Shown here: in pieces, positions 6,537 to 9,572 of the stretch
Numbering within the stretch: position 1 is the stretch's first letter
Layout of the letters: every line of letters begins with the position of its first letter
From: an uncultured Oscillospiraceae bacterium
GTDB taxonomy: Bacteria; Bacillota; Clostridia; Oscillospirales; Acutalibacteraceae
Assembly: GCA_902462665.1 (NCBI GenBank)
Contig: CABQCM010000024.1
Coordinates: 1-9,572 of the forward strand
DNA length: 9,572 nt
Direction: 5' to 3'
Notes under the pieces: generated by a model
Told to the model about the DNA's origin: nothing
The model's input: the letters and a program-made list of their open reading frames with translations, nothing else
Database searches by the model: none
Position numbers and translations under genes: made by a program

Positions 6537-6875
6537 ATGGCAGTATCGTTTCAAGGATTTCATGAGACCGCAGCGACCTTTGATGTGAGCGGAACCATTG
6601 CGGAGGGCGCACCGGTGAAGCTGTGTGGCAACGGCAAGGTATCGGCCTGTGCGGCTGGGGAGAGCTTCTGCGGAGTTGCATTGGCTGTGCGGGAAGGCTT
6701 CGCCACCGTACAGCTTGGCGGATATGCTTTGCTCAGCTACAGCGAGACGGCCCCCACGGTAGGCTATAACGCTTTGGCGGCCGACGGCAAGGGGGGAGTC
6801 AAGGTGCTCGAGGGAGGACGCTCCCTGCTTGTCGTCGAGGTGTTGTCCGACGGCACGGTCGGCGTAATGCTGTAA
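6537..6875 (+). CDS. Putative capsid decoration protein
   Basis: A 112-residue, beta-rich protein low in charge, with repeated short strands and glycine turns: GTIAEGAPVKLCGNGKVSAC (19-38), SFCGVALAVREGFATVQLGG (43-62), VGYNALAADGKGGVKVL (75-91) and VVEVLSDGTVGVML at the C terminus. This pattern of early 'VKL...GKV', then 'F.GVAL.VREG.ATVQL.G' and 'LAADGKGGVKV' resembles small head-stabilising proteins of the lambda gpD / DUF2190-like kind, which bind the outside of the mature capsid. The position between protease and major capsid protein is exactly that of lambda D. A strong AAAGGAGG (6522-6529), overlapping the stop of the preceding gene, sits 7 bases before the ATG, suggesting high expression as expected for a stoichiometric capsid part. 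Function is inferred from size, composition and position; no catalytic motif is visible. Confidence 0.7.
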   Translation: MAVSFQGFHETAATFDVSGTIAEGAPVKLCGNGKVSACAAGESFCGVALAVREGFATVQLGGYALLSYSETAPTVGYNALAADGKGGVKVLEGGRSLLVVEVLSDGTVGVML

Positions 6876-6915
6876 TAATGCGTAAGTATTAAAAGAATAA
6901 CAGGAGGAAAAACAT

Positions 6916-7920
6916 ATGACATACGATACCATTCGTCTGGAAAAGGGCATGTACGCGCAGCCGGGCGGTCTGACCGCGGCGCTGGAGAAGCTGGATCCTT
7001 CGTCCAACTATGCGGGAACCGAGCTGCAGGGGCTGGACGCTTTTCAGCGGCAGCTCAAGCGGTTCGATATTAAGGTAGGTGGAATTTCGAGCGACGCGGT
7101 GGAGAAATTTTTTCGCACGACCGAATCCTCGGCGCTGTTTCCCGAATACGTTTCTCGCGCGGTGCACAGCGGATTGGAGCAGGCTAACCATCTGCCCGAC
7201 ATTGTAGCCACGACTACCCGCATCGATGGGCTGGATTACCGCACCATTACCAGCGTGCCCAGTAAGGAACGCAAATCTCTCAAGGATGTGGGGGAGGGGG
7301 CGGCCATTCCCCAGACCAGCGTGACAACGCAGGAGAATTTGGTGCGGCTGCACAAGCGCGGTCGGATGCTGGTGGCTTCTTATGAGGCGATTAAATACCA
7401 ACGGCTTGATTTGTTTACGGTGACTCTGCGTCAGATTGGCGCGGCCATCGCCCGCCAGCAGTTTCAGGATGCGGTAAAAGTGCTCATCGACGGCGATGGC
7501 AACAACAACGCCGCCGCAACGATTGCGCTGACCGAGACAGGAAAGTTCTCCTACGCGGATTTGCTCAATTTATGGAACGCCTTTGAGGAATACGAGCTTA
7601 ATACCCTGGTGGCCTCTTCGGATATGATGCTCAAGCTGCTGCAAATGGAACAGTTCCAAAATCCCCTCACCGGGATGAACTTCCAGGGAACGGGGAAGCT
7701 TGCCTCCCCGCTGGGAGCCAAGCTCATTCGCTCGTCCGACGTATCGTCCGGTACGCTGATTGGGCTGGATAAGAACTGCGCGCTAGAAATGGTTGTCGCA
7801 TCGGACGTAGCGGTGGACTACGACCGTTTGATTGACCGCCAGCTTGAGCGGGCGGCGGTAACCGCGACGGCGGGGTTTGCGAAAATCTTCGCTGACGCCA
7901 GCAAGGTGCTGAAGGTTTAA
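6916..7920 (+). CDS. Phage major capsid protein (HK97 fold, XkdG-like)
   Basis: A 334-residue shell protein. Residues about 1-65 are an N-terminal arm (MTYDTIRLEKGMYAQPGG to FDIKVGG). FRTTESSALFPEYVSRAVHSGLEQA (85-109) precedes an E-loop-like strand segment (DYRTITSVPSKERKSLKDVGEGAAIPQT). The long spine helix is around 165-190 (LFTVTLRQIGAAIARQQFQD), followed by a short acidic-Asn loop and the A-domain (FSYADLLNLWNAFE, TLVASSDMMLKLLQ). The strand AVDYDRLIDRQLERAAVTATAGFAKIF near the C terminus is typical of HK97-fold capsid proteins ('viDr...raavta..gf.ki'). Length is normal and no break is seen. AGGAGG (6902-6907) lies 8 bases before the ATG. An unusually stable hairpin follows 25 bases after the stop. 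Confidence 0.9.
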   Translation: MTYDTIRLEKGMYAQPGGLTAALEKLDPSSNYAGTELQGLDAFQRQLKRFDIKVGGISSDAVEKFFRTTESSALFPEYVSRAVHSGLEQANHLPDIVATTTRIDGLDYRTITSVPSKERKSLKDVGEGAAIPQTSVTTQENLVRLHKRGRMLVASYEAIKYQRLDLFTVTLRQIGAAIARQQFQDAVKVLIDGDGNNNAAATIALTETGKFSYADLLNLWNAFEEYELNTLVASSDMMLKLLQMEQFQNPLTGMNFQGTGKLASPLGAKLIRSSDVSSGTLIGLDKNCALEMVVASDVAVDYDRLIDRQLERAAVTATAGFAKIFADASKVLKV

Positions 7921-7944
7921 ACAACCGACGGCGCTGTAAAAGAA

Positions 7945-7982
7945 AGCGGTGCGGCGCGCTCCAAAAAGCACGCCGTACCGCT
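7945..7982 (+). promoter_or_regulatory. Strong hairpin between capsid and connector genes
   Basis: Arm 7945-7960 (AGCGGTGCGGCGCGCT) pairs with 7967-7982 (AGCACGCCGTACCGCT) across the loop CCAAAA. Sixteen positions pair, with one G-U wobble and one C-A mismatch. No U-tract follows, so it is not a standard terminator. It lies 25 bases after the capsid stop and ends just before the connector's ribosome binding site. A role in protecting the capsid mRNA end or lowering downstream expression is an inference. Confidence 0.6.
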
Positions 7983-7986
7983 GGAA

Positions 7987-7992
7987 GGGAGG
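7987..7992 (+). promoter_or_regulatory. Ribosome binding site fixing the connector start
   Basis: GGGAGG, 7 bases before the ATG at 8000. The frame is open back to an ATG at 7949, but that stretch falls inside the hairpin and has no ribosome binding site, so 8000 is preferred. Confidence 0.75.
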
Positions 7993-7999
7993 AAAAGCG

Positions 8000-8371
8000 A
8001 TGATTCCTGAAATCTGGCGAGAACTGCGGGATTTAGCGCAGTTTGCGCAAGACGATGCGGAAGAATGGTACGAGCTTTGCCGCTCCTGCAAGGAGCGGCT
8101 GGAAAGCCGCCTGCGGCCGGAGGTCGATGTCAACCGACACAAAACGCTGATCTGCCGGGCGGCGGCGGGGCTGGCCTTTTACGAGGCGGCACTCATTCTT
8201 TCCGCGCGGGGAGAATGGGGGACTTTTGCGGCGGGCGATCTGAAGCTGTCGCAGGATGCGTCCGCTCGGCTGAAGGCAGCCGAAGCGGTACGCGATGCGC
8301 GGCTGGAAGAAATTGTGCCGCTTCTGCGGGACGATCGGTTTGTTTTTCGTGAGGTGAAAGGGCATGGTTAG
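8000..8371 (+). CDS. Putative head-tail connector (adaptor) protein
   Basis: A 123-residue, mostly helical, charged protein in the position of the first neck protein after the major capsid gene. In HK97, SPP1 and PBSX-type phages this slot holds the adaptor that binds under the portal ring (gp6, gp15 or equivalent). Predicted helices: IPEIWRELRDLAQFAQDDAEEWYELCRSCKE (2-32), HKTLICRAAAGLAFYEAALILSARG (45-69) and ASARLKAAEAVRDARLEEIVPLL (88-110). The helix-loop-helix plan and length (about 110-130) match such adaptors, but no strongly diagnostic motif is seen. The start is set by GGGAGG at 7987-7992. The last codons overlap the next gene by 8 bases (ATGGTTAG), showing tight coupling. Confidence 0.6.
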   Translation: MIPEIWRELRDLAQFAQDDAEEWYELCRSCKERLESRLRPEVDVNRHKTLICRAAAGLAFYEAALILSARGEWGTFAAGDLKLSQDASARLKAAEAVRDARLEEIVPLLRDDRFVFREVKGHG

Positions 8372-8723
8372 CGAGCGGGTTTGGAAGCGGCTGTTTCGCC
8401 GCCACGGCGCACAGGTCGTTCTGCGGGACCGGGACGGGTTACAGCAGGCATATTGGGCGATGATTCATCCCCTGCGATACAAAAATAAGATGTATTTGCA
8501 GGGAGCTTATACCGATATTGGCTACGTTGACCCTGGCTTTTATCTGTATATCGGGCCAGGGGATTGCCCGCTGGACACGATGTCGCGCGACGCGACGCTG
8601 ACGATGGGAGAGCGTTCCTTTGTGATCGACCGGGCCGAACGGGTGTATTACCGCGGAAAAAGCCTTTACTGCTGGGCGGTGCTGCGCTCCATGATACAGG
8701 AGGATGACGATGGAAACCTTTAA
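8364..8723 (+). CDS. Putative head-closure (stopper) protein
   Basis: A 119-residue beta-rich protein between the connector and the tail-terminator-like gene. After a basic helix (VSERVWKRLFRRHG), it shows strands with the pattern YLQGAYTDIGYVDPGFYLYIGPGDC (residues about 46-70), then ATLTMGERSFVIDRAERVYYRGKSLYCWAVLR (77-108). This 'i.p.d....g..l...g..y.V..v.....g......w..L' layout is that of small head-completion beta barrels (SPP1 gp16 / XkdH / lambda FII-like), which close the portal channel and offer the tail attachment surface. The start overlaps the preceding stop by 8 bases, with GAAAGGGC close upstream. Its 3' end overlaps the next gene by 14 bases and contains that gene's ribosome binding site. 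Assignment rests on position, size and strand pattern. Confidence 0.6.
   Translation: MVSERVWKRLFRRHGAQVVLRDRDGLQQAYWAMIHPLRYKNKMYLQGAYTDIGYVDPGFYLYIGPGDCPLDTMSRDATLTMGERSFVIDRAERVYYRGKSLYCWAVLRSMIQEDDDGNL
8698..8703 (+). promoter_or_regulatory. Ribosome binding site fixing the tail-terminator start
   Basis: AGGAGG inside the 3' end of the head-closure gene. It directly abuts an ATG at 8704 (too close to use) but lies 6 bases before a second ATG at 8710, which is therefore the likely start. Confidence 0.75.
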
Positions 8724-9153
8724 CGATATCATTCAATCGGTAATCGAGCTGCTGTCGCAGGACGAGCAATGCGACGAATACCGTTTTGTCAGTGCTTTTC
8801 CCGACGCCACGGTGGAAAATCCAGTGGGACAGGGAGTCGTTTCCGTCGGCATTGCCTCCTTAAAAATTACCCAGTCGCCATTGGGAGAGGTCGTCGGACA
8901 TAAAGAACAGACTTATCAGATAGGGCGGCAAGCCGACTGTAAGTTGCAGGTACATATTTATGTTCCGCGCAGTCTGGGCGGTAAGGGATGTTATGACGTT
9001 TTCTCGGGAATTGCGGGGGCGCTGCTGGAGCGACAGGACGAATGGATGATTGGGGAGATGACCTGCGGCCAAACCTCTTATAACCGTGACACGAGAACCT
9101 TTGGAATGGAATGCTTTATTGAATTGACCACGTTGCTGCAAATAGAGCGATAG
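8710..9153 (+). CDS. Putative tail terminator / tail completion protein
   Basis: A 147-residue protein starting METFNDIIQSVIELLSQDEQ. An N-terminal helix is followed by alternating strands: GVVSVGIASLKITQSPLG (about 38-55), KLQVHIYVPR (76-85), helix CYDVFSGIAGALLERQDE (90-107), then MTCGQTSYNRDTRTFGMECFIELTTLL (112-138). The ending 'YnrdtrtfgmeCfIeLttll' and the helix-strand plan resemble tail terminators (lambda gpU / SPP1 gp17 type), which cap the tail tube and bind the head stopper. The position, directly after the head-closure gene and before a tube-like gene, agrees. The start at 8710 is set by AGGAGG at 8698-8703; two residues more would be added by the ATG at 8704. Residues 31-55 contain a valine/glycine-rich stretch of unknown meaning. 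Moderate confidence in role. Confidence 0.55.
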   Translation: METFNDIIQSVIELLSQDEQCDEYRFVSAFPDATVENPVGQGVVSVGIASLKITQSPLGEVVGHKEQTYQIGRQADCKLQVHIYVPRSLGGKGCYDVFSGIAGALLERQDEWMIGEMTCGQTSYNRDTRTFGMECFIELTTLLQIER

Positions 9154-9181
9154 AAACTGGTTAAATGGATAACGGAAAGGA

Positions 9182-9571
9182 ATGATTCTGAGAGTGAACG
9201 TCATGAGCGTGGCGGACGACGCCGTACTGACCATTGCGGGACAGAAGGTACCGATGGTGGAGAGCATTACCATGCGTGCGCGCCGGCCGATACAACCGGT
9301 TAGCGGGTATGGTCTGGTTCAGCCGCAGGCCTATCAAAATTCCACCGCTTCCTATGAGGTAGAGCTTCGCCGGATTCGTCTGCCCATCGGCGAGGGCTTT
9401 GACCGGCTGGATTTCTTTTCTCTGGATAATTTCACTGTCGGTATCCAGCGCGACGGGGTGGAAATTGGGTTTACGGGATGCCGCTGGAGCGAGATTGAGG
9501 AAACCCTGTCGGGAAACCAGCGGATGCTGCAAAAGGTAATTTTGACTGCGACCGGACGGGAGGTGGCGTAA
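9182..9571 (+). CDS. Putative tail tube protein
   Basis: A 129-residue beta-rich protein with its TAA at 9569-9571, one base before the window end. It begins with a strand turn (AVLTIAGQKVPMVESITMRA, about 14-33), has a basic loop RRPIQPVSGYGLVQP (34-48), then long strands NSTASYEVELRRIRL (53-67) and FTVGIQRDGVEIGFTGCRW (83-101). It ends with LQKVILTATGREVA. The build, with a small 'label' strand, a loop rich in Pro/Gly, paired long strands and a C-terminal 'KvilTAtgrev', is that of tail tube proteins of the XkdM / lambda gpV class, whose hexamers stack to form the tail channel. Start choices are ATG 9182 (AAAGG almost touching it), GTG 9194 and ATG 9203; 9182 is used here but is not secure. 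No sheath gene precedes it. A related minor tail component is possible. Confidence 0.55.
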   Translation: MILRVNVMSVADDAVLTIAGQKVPMVESITMRARRPIQPVSGYGLVQPQAYQNSTASYEVELRRIRLPIGEGFDRLDFFSLDNFTVGIQRDGVEIGFTGCRWSEIEETLSGNQRMLQKVILTATGREVA

Positions 9572-9572
9572 G

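Noticed and set aside
6228..7007. Long minus-strand open frame (259 codons) opposite the protease, decoration and capsid genes
   Set aside because: It spans three well-supported plus-strand genes and two intergenic ribosome binding sites, has unprotein-like composition (Pro/Ala/Arg-rich) and no ribosome binding site; a GC-rich shadow frame.
1..9572. CRISPR array, tRNA, rRNA, insertion sequence, riboswitch, toxin-antitoxin or defence genes
   Set aside because: Looked for and not seen: no regularly spaced repeats, no cloverleaf-like sequence, no transposase or terminal inverted repeats, and no defence-type protein motifs.

Overview
The window looks like Gram-positive Clostridia DNA, most likely from a GC-rich gut member of the Oscillospiraceae/Ruminococcaceae type. 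This is inferred from near-universal AGGAGG-type ribosome binding sites, a consensus sigma-A promoter, GC-rich codon use and protein families common in that group. No species can be named. The window splits near base 2,200-2,400 into two divergently transcribed parts.

Left part, minus strand (about 1-2253): an apparent bacterial operon. It starts at a strong promoter (TTGCGC, 17 bases, TATAAT) and runs through an SGNH/GDSL-type hydrolase and a class I SAM-dependent methyltransferase. The methyltransferase has lost a normal start and may carry a 5' frameshift. After a short gap come a doubtful 52-residue membrane-like ORF and the N-terminal third of an exported GHL10 (DUF187/YngK-like) glycosyl-hydrolase-like protein, which is cut by the window edge.

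Middle (2162-2421): a 260-base divergent intergenic region. It holds the leftward promoter and a perfect 11-bp stem terminator that can insulate the two units. No integrase, repressor or replication gene is visible here.

Right part, plus strand (2422-9571): a tightly packed, apparently intact head and head-tail module of a tailed phage or prophage. The order is terminase small subunit, terminase large subunit, portal, prohead protease, small capsid-decoration-like protein, major capsid protein, head-tail connector, head-closure protein, tail-terminator-like protein and tail-tube-like protein. The order matches the lambda morphogenesis scheme (A-B-C-D-E-FI/FII-U-V), while the proteins look more like the PBSX/XkdE-F-G group of Firmicutes phages. 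Together they would translocate DNA (terminase), build and mature the capsid (portal, protease, capsid, decoration) and form the neck and first tail parts. No sheath gene separates the terminator-like and tube-like genes, which hints at a non-contractile tail; later tail genes lie outside the window.

I found no clearly new biological system. The points most worth a second look are the abrupt host-operon/phage-late-module junction, the zinc-knuckle and C-terminal extension in the prohead protease, the damaged 5' end of the methyltransferase, the odd start of the terminase large subunit, and a strong hairpin just after the capsid gene.
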